A DNA stretch of 64,000 nucleotides, taken from the NCBI RefSeq assembly GCF_002735705.1, contig NZ_PDZL01000008.1:204627-268626 (forward strand), given 5' to 3'. Position 1 is the first letter of the stretch. Every line of letters starts with the position of its first letter. Origin of the DNA: Janthinobacterium sp. BJB426. Its GTDB lineage: Bacteria; Pseudomonadota; Gammaproteobacteria; Burkholderiales; Burkholderiaceae_D. Made by a program: the position numbers and the translations under genes. Below the pieces are notes generated by a model. The model made no database searches and was not told the DNA's origin. It saw only the letters and a program-made list of their open reading frames with translations. Below are positions 24,476 to 32,924 of this stretch, piece after piece.

Positions 24476-26683
24476 ATGCCAGCTCGCCGCGCCTTGTTCG
24501 CCGCCATCGCCTGCGGCGTCGCCGCCGCTCCTCCGGTGCTGGCGGCGCCCGCCGTTTCTGTCACGGACATGGCGCGCTGGCAGGCGCAGGCGGCCAATGT
24601 CAGCATCGCGCGCGATACGTGGGGTGTGCCCCATGTGACGGGCAAGACGGATGCCGATGCCGTCTTTGGCCTGATGTATGCGCAGGCCGAAGACGATTTC
24701 CCCCGCGTGGAACTCAATTACATCAACGCCATGGGACGGCTGGCGGAAGTGGACGGCGAACGGGAGCTGTACCGCGACCTGCGCATGAAGCTCTTCATCG
24801 ATCCGCTTGAGCTGCAGGCGCAGTACCGCGCCAGCCCGCCGTGGCTGCGCAAATTGATGGATGCCTTTGCCGATGGCCTGAATTTTTACCTGGCCACGCA
24901 TCCGCACGTCAAACCCAAGCTGATCACGCATTTCGAGCCGTGGATGGCCCTGAGCTTCAGCGAGGGCAGCATCGGCGGCGATATCGAATCGATCAATCTG
25001 GCACAGCTCGAAGCGTTTTATGGCCAACAGGCCAGGCCGGCCGCCGTGGCGCTGGCCAGCGTGGAAACTGGATTGGAGCCAGAGCCGAGCGGCTCCAACG
25101 GCTTCGCCATCGCGCCCGCCATCACGCAAAATGGCCACGCGCTGCTGATGATCAACCCGCACACCTCGTTCTACTTCCGTCCCGAAGTGCAGGTTACCAG
25201 CGGCGAAGGCTTGAACGCGTATGGCGCCGTCACCTGGGGCCAGTTCTTCGTCTACCAGGGTTTTAACGAGCGCCTGGGCTGGATGCACACCTCGGGCGGC
25301 GGCGACGTCATCGACGAATACCTGGAAAGCATCGTCGACCACGATGGCGCATGGTTCTACCGCTATGACGGCGGCCAGCGTCCCTTGATAGCCGTGCCCA
25401 TCACCTTGCGATATAAACTGGCCGATGGCGGCGTGGCATCGAAAACCATCACCGTCTACTACAGCCACCACGGCCCCATCGTGCGTGCGCAGGATGGAAA
25501 ATGGGTGGCGGTGCGCCTGATGAACGAACCGTTGAAAGCCTTGATACAGTCGTATACGCGCACCAAGGCACGCGATTATGCTGCGTTTTACCAGACGATG
25601 GAACTGCGCACGAATTCGTCGAACAATACGGTGTATGCGGATGCGGACGGCAATATCGCCTACTTTCACGGCAATTTCATCCCTGTGCGCGACCCTCGCT
25701 TCAACTGGAAGCAGCCCGTCGACGGCAGCGATCCGGCCACGGAATGGAAAGGGCTGCACACGGTGGCGCAAACCATCACCCTGTTCAATCCGAAAAATGG
25801 CTGGATCCAGAACACGAACAACTGGCCGTATTCGGCGGCCGGCGCCAACAGCCCGCGCCAGAGCGATTACCCCGCCTACATGTCCGTGTACGGCGAAAAC
25901 GCGCGCGGCCTGCATGCCGTCAAGGTCTTTCAAAATAAAACAGGCTTTACCCTCGACAGCCTGATCGCCGCTTCCTACGACAGCGAATTGACGGCGTTTG
26001 AAACGCTGCTGCCGCCACTGTTCGCGGCATACGATGCGCTGCCGGCCGGCGACGCGCAAAAGCTGGCGCTGGCCGACAAGGTGGCCTTGTTGCGGGCCTG
26101 GGACTGGCGCTATGCGCTGACGTCGACAGCCACCTCGCTGGCCGTGTTCTGGGGCCAGGAACTGGCGGAACTGACGGGCAAGCAGGCGCGCGAGCAGGGC
26201 GTGCCCGTGGTCGATTTCCTGGCGACGGACAAGGTCACGGCGGCGCAGCGGCTGGCTGCCCTGGCGACGGCGGCGGATAAACTGCAGCGCGATTTCGGTA
26301 GCTGGCAAACGCCGTGGGGCGAGATCAACCGCTTCCAGCGCCTGACGGGCGACGTGGTGCAGCCGTTTGACGATGCGCAAGCCAGCTTGCCCGTGCCTTA
26401 CGCGTCGGGCAACTGGGGCGCGCTGGCCGCGTATGGCCAGAGCAGCAAGAGCACGACGCGACGGATCTATGGCGAGCGCGGCAACAGCTTTGTCGCGGCA
26501 GTGGAATTTGGCCCCCGCATCAAGGCGAAAAGCATTCTTGCCGGCGGCCAGAGTGGCGACCCGAAGTCGCCCCACTTCAAGGACCAGGCGGCCATGTATG
26601 TGCGGGGCGAGTTCAAGGAGGTACTGTTTTATCCGGAGCAGGTGGAACAGCACCTGGAGCGCCGCTACCACCCTGGAAAATAA
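24476..26683 (+). CDS. Penicillin/aculeacin-type acylase, Ntn-hydrolase (735 aa)
   Basis: A signal peptide (~residues 1-23, ending 'VLAAPA') directs export. The precursor should cleave itself before Ser207 in 'PSGSNGFAIAP', giving an alpha subunit (~24-180) and a beta subunit whose N-terminal Ser is the nucleophile; this G-S-N is the family hallmark. Also visible are 'DTWGVPHVTGKTDADAVFGL' near the start and 'SSNNTVYADADGNIAYFHG' in the beta subunit. Substrates in this family include beta-lactams, cyclic lipopeptides and acyl-homoserine lactones, so roles in antibiotic breakdown or quorum quenching are possible but not decided. GGAG precedes the ATG. The family's usual length is 700-850 residues. 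Confidence 0.88.
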   Translation: MPARRALFAAIACGVAAAPPVLAAPAVSVTDMARWQAQAANVSIARDTWGVPHVTGKTDADAVFGLMYAQAEDDFPRVELNYINAMGRLAEVDGERELYRDLRMKLFIDPLELQAQYRASPPWLRKLMDAFADGLNFYLATHPHVKPKLITHFEPWMALSFSEGSIGGDIESINLAQLEAFYGQQARPAAVALASVETGLEPEPSGSNGFAIAPAITQNGHALLMINPHTSFYFRPEVQVTSGEGLNAYGAVTWGQFFVYQGFNERLGWMHTSGGGDVIDEYLESIVDHDGAWFYRYDGGQRPLIAVPITLRYKLADGGVASKTITVYYSHHGPIVRAQDGKWVAVRLMNEPLKALIQSYTRTKARDYAAFYQTMELRTNSSNNTVYADADGNIAYFHGNFIPVRDPRFNWKQPVDGSDPATEWKGLHTVAQTITLFNPKNGWIQNTNNWPYSAAGANSPRQSDYPAYMSVYGENARGLHAVKVFQNKTGFTLDSLIAASYDSELTAFETLLPPLFAAYDALPAGDAQKLALADKVALLRAWDWRYALTSTATSLAVFWGQELAELTGKQAREQGVPVVDFLATDKVTAAQRLAALATAADKLQRDFGSWQTPWGEINRFQRLTGDVVQPFDDAQASLPVPYASGNWGALAAYGQSSKSTTRRIYGERGNSFVAAVEFGPRIKAKSILAGGQSGDPKSPHFKDQAAMYVRGEFKEVLFYPEQVEQHLERRYHPGK

Positions 26684-26695
26684 GCGCCGGGACGA

Positions 26696-27877
26696 TCAGA
26701 TTGCGTCGAGCGCCGTGCGCAGGTCATGGCGCAAATCCTCGATATCCTCAATCCCCACCGACAGCCGGATCAAGCCGTCGCCGATGCCCAGCTTTGCCCG
26801 CTGCTCGGCGGGAATGCTGGCATGCGTCATCAGGGCAGGGTGTTCGATCAGGCTTTCCACGCCGCCCAGGCTTTCGGCCAGGGCGAACACTTCGCAGCGC
26901 TCGAGGAAGCGGCGCGCGCCGGCCAGGTCCGTATCGAGGTCGATCGAGATGATGCCGCCGAAACCATCCATCTGGCGCTGCGCCAGCGCGTGCTGCGGAT
27001 GCGATTTCAGCCCCGGATAGAACACCTTGCGCACTTCCTTCTGCTGCTCCAGCCACTGCGCCAGGGCCAGGGCGCTTTCGCAATGGCGCTGCATGCGGAT
27101 GGCCAGGGTCTTGACGCCACGCAAAGCTAAAAAGCTGTCGAACGGGCCGGCAATCGCGCCTACCGAGTTTTGCAAAAAGCCCAGCTGCTCGCGCCATTCC
27201 GCCTGGCGTTCTTCCGCGCCGACGATGGCGATGCCGCCGATAATGTCCGAGTGGCCGTTCAAGTACTTGGTGGTCGAATGCACGACGATATCGAAGCCAT
27301 GTTCCAGAGGGCGCTGCACCAGCGGGCTGGCAAACGTGTTGTCGGCCACGGCGATGATGCCGCGCGCGCGGCAGATGTCGGCAATCGCGCGCAAATCGGC
27401 CAGTTTCAGCATGGGGTTGGTGGGCGTCTCCACCCACACCATCTTCGTTTCCGGGCGCAGCGCGGCCAGCAGATTCTCGGGATTGGTCAAATCCACATAC
27501 GTGAATTCGTGGCCGGCCGAGCGGCGGCGCACGCGCTCGAATAAACGGTAGGTGCCGCCGTACATGTCGTCACCGGCGACAATATGGCTGCCCGCATCGA
27601 GCAATTCCAGCACGGAGGAAATAGCGGCCAGGCCCGAGGCGAACGCGAAGGCCGCGCTACCGCCTTCCAGGTCGGCCACGCAGCGTTCGAGCGCCCAGCG
27701 CGTGGGATTGTGCGAGCGGCCATAATCGAGGCCCTTGTGCACGCCGGGGCTGTCCTGCACGAAGGTGGAGGTGGCGTAAATGGGCGGCATGATGGCGCCC
27801 GTCGACGGGTCGGGCGACTGGCCGGCGTGGATGACACGCGTGGCGAGATGACTCTTGCGGGTGGTTTCCTGGCTCAA
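26696..27877 (-). CDS. Cystathionine gamma-lyase/synthase family enzyme (393 aa)
   Basis: PLP-dependent Cys/Met metabolism enzyme. Visible: 'YGRSHNPTRWALE', 'GSAAFAFASGLAAIS', the substrate loop 'WVETPTNPMLKLADL', and PLP Lys in 'VHSTTKYLNGHSD'. Full length for the family. It follows a cystathionine beta-synthase gene with a four-base overlap (TTGA; start TTG at 27877), so the pair very probably performs reverse transsulfuration, homocysteine to cysteine via cystathionine, with this enzyme as the gamma-lyase. A gamma-synthase activity cannot be excluded by sequence alone. Confidence 0.85.
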   Translation of the reverse strand: MSQETTRKSHLATRVIHAGQSPDPSTGAIMPPIYATSTFVQDSPGVHKGLDYGRSHNPTRWALERCVADLEGGSAAFAFASGLAAISSVLELLDAGSHIVAGDDMYGGTYRLFERVRRRSAGHEFTYVDLTNPENLLAALRPETKMVWVETPTNPMLKLADLRAIADICRARGIIAVADNTFASPLVQRPLEHGFDIVVHSTTKYLNGHSDIIGGIAIVGAEERQAEWREQLGFLQNSVGAIAGPFDSFLALRGVKTLAIRMQRHCESALALAQWLEQQKEVRKVFYPGLKSHPQHALAQRQMDGFGGIISIDLDTDLAGARRFLERCEVFALAESLGGVESLIEHPALMTHASIPAEQRAKLGIGDGLIRLSVGIEDIEDLRHDLRTALDAI

Positions 27878-29265
27878 GATAGTGTCCTGCGTAAGTGGTT
27901 GAGAAGGTCGAAGCGGGTGATCAGGCCATAGAAGGCGGCATCGTCGGCGACGACGGCCGTCAAGCCCCGGTCCAGGGTGGCGCGCAGGGCGGGCAAGCCA
28001 CTGGATGGCGCCAGGATTTCGAGCTGTGTCGTCATGGTGGCGCCCACCAGCGAGGCGAAATGGGCGGCGTCGCCGGAGACGTGCAGCAGCAAGTCCGATT
28101 CGTCAAGAATACCGACCAGCTGGCCGCCGTCGATGACGGGCAACTGGGCCAGGTCGCTGGCACGCATGCGGTTGAAGGCCGTGAGCAGGGTGTCGCTAGG
28201 CGCCACGCTGACGACGTCGCCCTCGTCATAGCGGCGTCCGATCAGGTCGCGCAAGTCGCCCGACACGGCCCGCTGCAACAGGCCCTGGTCGCGCATCCAG
28301 CCGTCGTTGTAGACCTTCGACAGGTAGCGCGTGCCCGTGTCGCACACAAAGGTGACGACGCGCTTTGGCGTCGTCTGCTCGCGGCAGTACTTGAGGGCCG
28401 CGGCCAGCAGGGTGCCGGTGGACGAGCCGCCTAAAATGCCTTCGGCAAGCAGCAGAGCGCGCGCGGAATCAAAACTTTCCTGGTCCGTGATGGTGTAGGC
28501 TTTTTTCACGCTGTCCATGTCGGCGATCGACGGGATAAAATCTTCGCCGATGCCTTCCACGGCCCACGAGCCGCTCGTGTCCGACACTTTGCCCGTGTCG
28601 ATGTATTCGGTGAGGATGGAGCCTTGCGGGTCGGCCAGCACGAATTCCAGCTTCGGCTGCGCCTTGCGGAAGTAGCGGGTCAGGCCCGTCAGGGTGCCGG
28701 ACGAACCGACGCCGACGACGATGGCGTCCACGTCATGGCCGCTCTGCTCCCAGATTTCAGGGGCCGTCGTCGTTTCGTGGGCCAGCGGATTGGCGGGATT
28801 GTTGAACTGGTCGGCGAAGAAGGCGCCCGGCAGCTCGCGCGCCAGGCGCGCCGCGTAATCCTGGTAGTACTCGGGATGGCCCTTGCCCACGTCCGAGCGC
28901 GTGGTGTGCACTTCGGCGCCCAAGGCTTTCAGGTGCAGCACTTTTTCCGTCGACATCTTGTCGGGCACGACGAGAATCACGCGGTAGCCCTTGATGCGGC
29001 CGACCAGGGCCAGGCCGATGCCGGTATTGCCGGCCGTAGCCTCGACGATGGTGCCGCCCGGCTGCAGGCGGCCGTCCGCTTCGGCCGCTTCGATGATAGA
29101 CAGGCCGATGCGGTCCTTGATGGAACCGCCGGGATTTTGCGATTCCAGTTTCAGGAACAGCTGGCACAGGCCCGTGTCGAGCCTGGTCACTTCGACCAGC
29201 GGGGTATTGCCGATCAGCGTGTATAGCGCTGGCGGCTGGGGTGGGGATGGCATTCGATCATTCAT
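27874..29265 (-). CDS. Cystathionine beta-synthase with CBS-domain pair (463 aa)
   Basis: The N-terminal ~330 residues form a fold type II PLP domain: 'IGNTPLVEV', PLP Lys in 'NPGGSIKDRIG', 'EATAGNTGIGLAL', and the phosphate loop 'VGSSGTLTGL'. Residues ~340-460 are two CBS motifs ('VSVAPSDTLLTAFNRM', 'GLITRFDLLNHL'). This architecture is that of cystathionine beta-synthase rather than CysK. It should condense serine and homocysteine. AGGAG lies before ATG 29265. The CBS pair may sense an adenosyl ligand as in other family members, but that is inference. Confidence 0.88.
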   Translation of the reverse strand: MNDRMPSPPQPPALYTLIGNTPLVEVTRLDTGLCQLFLKLESQNPGGSIKDRIGLSIIEAAEADGRLQPGGTIVEATAGNTGIGLALVGRIKGYRVILVVPDKMSTEKVLHLKALGAEVHTTRSDVGKGHPEYYQDYAARLARELPGAFFADQFNNPANPLAHETTTAPEIWEQSGHDVDAIVVGVGSSGTLTGLTRYFRKAQPKLEFVLADPQGSILTEYIDTGKVSDTSGSWAVEGIGEDFIPSIADMDSVKKAYTITDQESFDSARALLLAEGILGGSSTGTLLAAALKYCREQTTPKRVVTFVCDTGTRYLSKVYNDGWMRDQGLLQRAVSGDLRDLIGRRYDEGDVVSVAPSDTLLTAFNRMRASDLAQLPVIDGGQLVGILDESDLLLHVSGDAAHFASLVGATMTTQLEILAPSSGLPALRATLDRGLTAVVADDAAFYGLITRFDLLNHLRRTLS

Positions 29266-29559
29266 GGTAGCTCCTGTCAGAGAAACAACGGCTCCGGATT
29301 GTGTCCCGAGCCGCCTTCCGTGCCGCGCAGTGTAGGCGGGTGGACGAGTGCAGCGAACGAATGTTTATATGCTTGCATATGCGCCGTTCGCATATCGGCT
29401 GCAAGGTTCGCGCTTCGAGTATGCGCCGTTTTTTACCCGCTTGCCGCGCCAAAGACACGACTATTAAGCTGCCGCAAGCCCGCCATTGCGATTTATAATC
29501 ACGCCTCGAAAAGGTACTGAACAGTATCCTGAAAAACCAGACGAACAGGGCAGGCGGCA

Positions 29560-30108
29560 GTGGCAAAACTTTATTTCCGGTATTCCGCGATGAACGCGGG
29601 CAAGTCGACGGCCTTGTTGCAGGTCGCGCACAACTATGAAGAGCAGGGGCAGCAGGTGCGCCTGTACACGGCCGCCATCGACAGCCGCTACGGCGTGGGC
29701 AGAGTAACGTCGCGCCTGGGCCCGCAGCGCCAGGTCGATATCTTCCATGCCGACACGAATTTCCTCGACGATATCCCGCAAGTAGCCTGCCTGCTGGTGG
29801 ACGAAGCGCAATTTCTCAGCACGGCCCAGGTGCAGCAGCTGCACCAGCTGGCGCAAGTGAAGGGCGTGCCCGTCATCTGCTACGGCTTGCGCACGGATTT
29901 CAAGGGCGAACCGTTCCCCGGCTCGGCCTATCTGCTGGCGCTGGCCGACGATATCGAGGAATTGAAGAATATTTGTACTTGCGGCAAGAAGGCCACGATG
30001 AACATCCGCGTGGATGAGCAAGGCCGCCGCATCAAGGAAGGCGAACAGATCAGTATTGGCGGCAATGAGAGTTACCGCCAGGCGTGCGGGCGCTGTTTCT
30101 ACTCGTAA
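29560..30108 (+). CDS. tdk: Thymidine kinase (182 aa)
   Basis: Type II thymidine kinase that phosphorylates thymidine in the salvage pathway. P-loop 'SAMNAGKST' near the start, Walker B-like 'CLLVDEAQFL', the lasso/thymidine-binding part 'CYGLRTDFKGEPFPGS', and zinc ligands in 'CTCGKKAT' and 'ACGRCF'. Length is typical (~190). The start is GTG at 29560. It stands alone between the CBS gene (divergent) and a DUF2007 gene (convergent, two-base gap). Confidence 0.92.
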   Translation: MAKLYFRYSAMNAGKSTALLQVAHNYEEQGQQVRLYTAAIDSRYGVGRVTSRLGPQRQVDIFHADTNFLDDIPQVACLLVDEAQFLSTAQVQQLHQLAQVKGVPVICYGLRTDFKGEPFPGSAYLLALADDIEELKNICTCGKKATMNIRVDEQGRRIKEGEQISIGGNESYRQACGRCFYS

Positions 30109-30109
30109 A

Positions 30110-30382
30110 TTAATCGGCGACGGGCGCGCCCACGTCGGCATCGTCCGCCAGCGCCAGATCACCCCGCTCGAAGGCGGCGAGGATGTCATTCGCGCGCGCC
30201 ACGTCGTGCTCGCGCACCATGACGCGGGCGCCGCCGATGGCGGCAGCGAGCAGCATGTCGGCCTGCATGTGCTGGTCATCCGTCAGCAGCACGTCGATGC
30301 CGGCCGCTGCCAGGCAGCCACGGATGACGTGGGCATCCGTGGGGATCATCAGCCGGGCAATTAAAACGTAGTCGTCGTGCAT
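30110..30382 (-). CDS. DUF2007 small protein (90 aa)
   Basis: The layout 'YVLIARLMIPTDAHVIRGCL' then 'GIDVLLTDDQH' and 'VMVREHDVARANDILAAFE' is the DUF2007 pattern, a small ferredoxin-like alpha/beta fold suggested to be a signalling or regulatory protein. AGGAG lies before ATG 30382. Convergent with tdk, with one base between stops. Function not established. Confidence 0.8.
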   Translation of the reverse strand: MHDDYVLIARLMIPTDAHVIRGCLAAAGIDVLLTDDQHMQADMLLAAAIGGARVMVREHDVARANDILAAFERGDLALADDADVGAPVAD

Positions 30383-30433
30383 GGTCTCTCCTGGGGAGGT
30401 GGATTCTGCCCCATCTTAGCACCCGGATTGCAC

Positions 30434-32404
30434 TTACAGCTTGAACACGCCCACTACCTGGTTCAGCTCCTGCGCCTGTTCCTGCAAGGCGTCGGCGGCC
30501 GCGGCCGCTTCTTCCACCAGGGCCGCATTCTGCTGGGTCACCTGGTCCATCTGGGCGATGGCCTGGTTGACTTGCTCGATGCCGCTGCGCTGCTCTTCGC
30601 TGGCCTGGGCGATTTCGGCCATGATGGTGCTCACTTGCTGCACGCTGGCCACTACCGTGTCCATGGTGGCGCTGGCCTGGCTCACTTGCGCGTGGCCCAG
30701 ATCCACCGTGCTGGCGGACGCCTGGATCAAATCCTTGATGTCTTTCGCCGCTGCCGTCGAGCGCTGCGCAAGGGTGCGCACTTCTGTGGCGACGACGGCA
30801 AAGCCGCGTCCCTGTTCGCCGGCCCTGGCCGCTTCCACGGCCGCGTTCAAGGCCAGGATATTCGTCTGGAAGGCGATGCCGTCGATGACGCCGATGATGT
30901 CGGCGATCTTGCCGGAGGAGCTGCGGATGGCGTCCATGGTGCTGGCCACTTGCGCCACGGCGGCGCCGCCTTCGGCTGCCAGGCTGGACGAGTCATGCGC
31001 CAGCCGGCTTGCCTGCTGCGCGTGATCGACATTCTGGCGCACGGTGGAACTGAGTTCTTCCATCGAGGCGGCCGTTTCTTCCAGTGAACTGGCTTGCTGC
31101 TCCGTGCGGCTCGACAAGTCCAGGTTGCCGCTGGCGATTTCACCGGACGCCGTGGCGATCTGCCCGGCGCTGCCGCGCACATTGCTGACCACTTGCGACA
31201 GGTTGTCGCTGATGCGGTTCATGGCCAGCAGCAGGCGGCCGATTTCGTCCAGGCTGCTGGTATCGAGGTGCACCGTCAGGTCGCCGGCGGCGATTTGCGC
31301 GGCGGCCGTTTCGGCGGCGGCCAGCGGGCGCGACACGAGGGTGCGCACCAGCCAGTACAGCAGCAGGGCGAAGACGAGCAGGGCGATGAAGCCGGAAACG
31401 GCCAGCTGGTTGCGCATCTGGCGCGCTTCGAGGGTGATCTCGTCCGTGAACGTGCCGCCCGCGATGATCCATTGCCAATCCTTGAACTGGCGGTAATACA
31501 GCTGCTTTTCGCGCGCGCTGGCACTCGTTTCACCGGGCGCCGTCCACGTATAGCGCATGGCGCCGTCTTTTTGCGCCAGCATTTCCTGGATGAACATGCG
31601 GCCATCGCTGGCCTTGAACTCGAGCGCGCTCTTGCCTTCGCTGTTCGGGTGCAGCACCAGGTGGCCGTAATTGGCGCCGGGGGCCGTGTCGACGATATAG
31701 ATGTAGCCCGTCTGGCCGATCTTGACCTGGCGAATCTTCTCTTTCAGCATGGCCAGATTCTTGCTGATATCGAGGCCGATGAACAGCACACCCACCACCT
31801 TGCCGCCCGCATCGCGCACGGGGTCATATTGCGTGATGTATTGCTTGCCAAACAGTGTTGCCATGCCAACGAAGCGCTGGCCGGCGCGCAGCGGCGCATA
31901 GCTGGGGTGGTTGTGGTCGAGCTGGGTGCCGATGGCCCGTTCGCCATCCTGTTTTTTCAGCGAGGTGCTGATGCGCACGAATTCATCGCCGTTGGCGGCA
32001 AAAATGGTGGCGATCACGCCCGTCTGGGCCGTATAGCGGTCGACCACGGCCGTGTCGAGATTGAGTACCTTGCCGCCGTTGGCCAGCGCTGGCGTGGCCT
32101 TGCCGGCGACGGCCACCATGGCGCCCGCGTCGACCGTGAACGGGCCGGGAAATTCGGCCGCGAACAGGCGCGCAAAGCTGGCCGCCTCGTTGACCATGGC
32201 CGTGTGAAACACTTCCGTGGTGGTCATGACGCTATTGAGTTCGCTGGTGACGGCCGCTTCGGCGCGCTGTTCCAGCGCAGCGGAGGTGCGGATGCTGATC
32301 AAGGTCGTCAGGCTGGCGAGGATCAGGCTGACCAGGGCAAAGGTAAAAATGGTGATCTTGCCGCCGACACTCCAGTGGCGGGGGGAGAATGATTTTGTAG
32401 GCAT
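30434..32404 (-). CDS. Methyl-accepting chemotaxis protein with periplasmic Cache-type sensor (656 aa)
   Basis: TM1 (~'[17 protein letters not shown]'), a periplasmic sensor of about 300 residues resembling the Cache_3/Cache_2 fusion type ('[20 protein letters not shown]', '[14 protein letters not shown]'), TM2 ('[18 protein letters not shown]'), HAMP, and the cytoplasmic signalling hairpin with '[19 protein letters not shown]'. It ends in '[10 protein letters not shown]' without a CheR-tethering pentapeptide. Start chosen at 32404 ([11 protein letters not shown]); the frame extends to 32440 with AGGA too close to that ATG. Monocistronic, no che genes nearby. The ligand is unknown, small organic acids being typical. 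Confidence 0.88.
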   Translation of the reverse strand: MPTKSFSPRHWSVGGKITIFTFALVSLILASLTTLISIRTSAALEQRAEAAVTSELNSVMTTTEVFHTAMVNEAASFARLFAAEFPGPFTVDAGAMVAVAGKATPALANGGKVLNLDTAVVDRYTAQTGVIATIFAANGDEFVRISTSLKKQDGERAIGTQLDHNHPSYAPLRAGQRFVGMATLFGKQYITQYDPVRDAGGKVVGVLFIGLDISKNLAMLKEKIRQVKIGQTGYIYIVDTAPGANYGHLVLHPNSEGKSALEFKASDGRMFIQEMLAQKDGAMRYTWTAPGETSASAREKQLYYRQFKDWQWIIAGGTFTDEITLEARQMRNQLAVSGFIALLVFALLLYWLVRTLVSRPLAAAETAAAQIAAGDLTVHLDTSSLDEIGRLLLAMNRISDNLSQVVSNVRGSAGQIATASGEIASGNLDLSSRTEQQASSLEETAASMEELSSTVRQNVDHAQQASRLAHDSSSLAAEGGAAVAQVASTMDAIRSSSGKIADIIGVIDGIAFQTNILALNAAVEAARAGEQGRGFAVVATEVRTLAQRSTAAAKDIKDLIQASASTVDLGHAQVSQASATMDTVVASVQQVSTIMAEIAQASEEQRSGIEQVNQAIAQMDQVTQQNAALVEEAAAAADALQEQAQELNQVVGVFKL

Positions 32405-32440
32405 AGTGTGAGTCTGGCAAATGGTAATCAGCTCGGCCAT

Positions 32441-32924
32441 TCCTGGTCATGACATGACACGCGGGGAGGGGATCTGGTGGGGAATACTGTTGAAACTGAG
32501 GCGCGCCGGCGTTGGGAGCCGCGCACAGGCAAGCTGGATTTCAGGGCGCGATGATAGCATGTTGCTTGCGTTTTGTTACTAAGTGTTTCCCGCAGGAATC
32601 AATTTTTCGCGTAAAAACATCATCCGTATCAAGGATTATAAAAACGGCCTATTGACTTTTTAGATTTCAATGAGGCATTTGATCTTTGGCGCCGATGGGC
32701 GATGTAATTTTTCTCACGAATGTTTCACTTTGTAATGAATGAGACGCCGACCTTAATTCGCGTTTAAGCTTCCAGGAAGAAACTGATATTCCTTGGGAGA
32801 CTGCCAGGCCGTATCCTGTAGAATAATATGCAGACCAGTCGTGTATTCCCCTTACTGTCTTGCTGGCTGGCGCATGCATAGCTGCGCCGCCTGGAATTGA
32901 TTCAACTAATTTTCGGAGAAGCCG
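32441..32924. other. 484-bp intergenic region between MCP and tail-specific protease
   Basis: A+T-richer than flanking genes, no supported ORF. It must contain the divergent promoters; a TAGAAT box at about 32816-32821 is a plausible -10 for the protease, but no good -35 was seen at the right distance. Confidence 0.5.
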
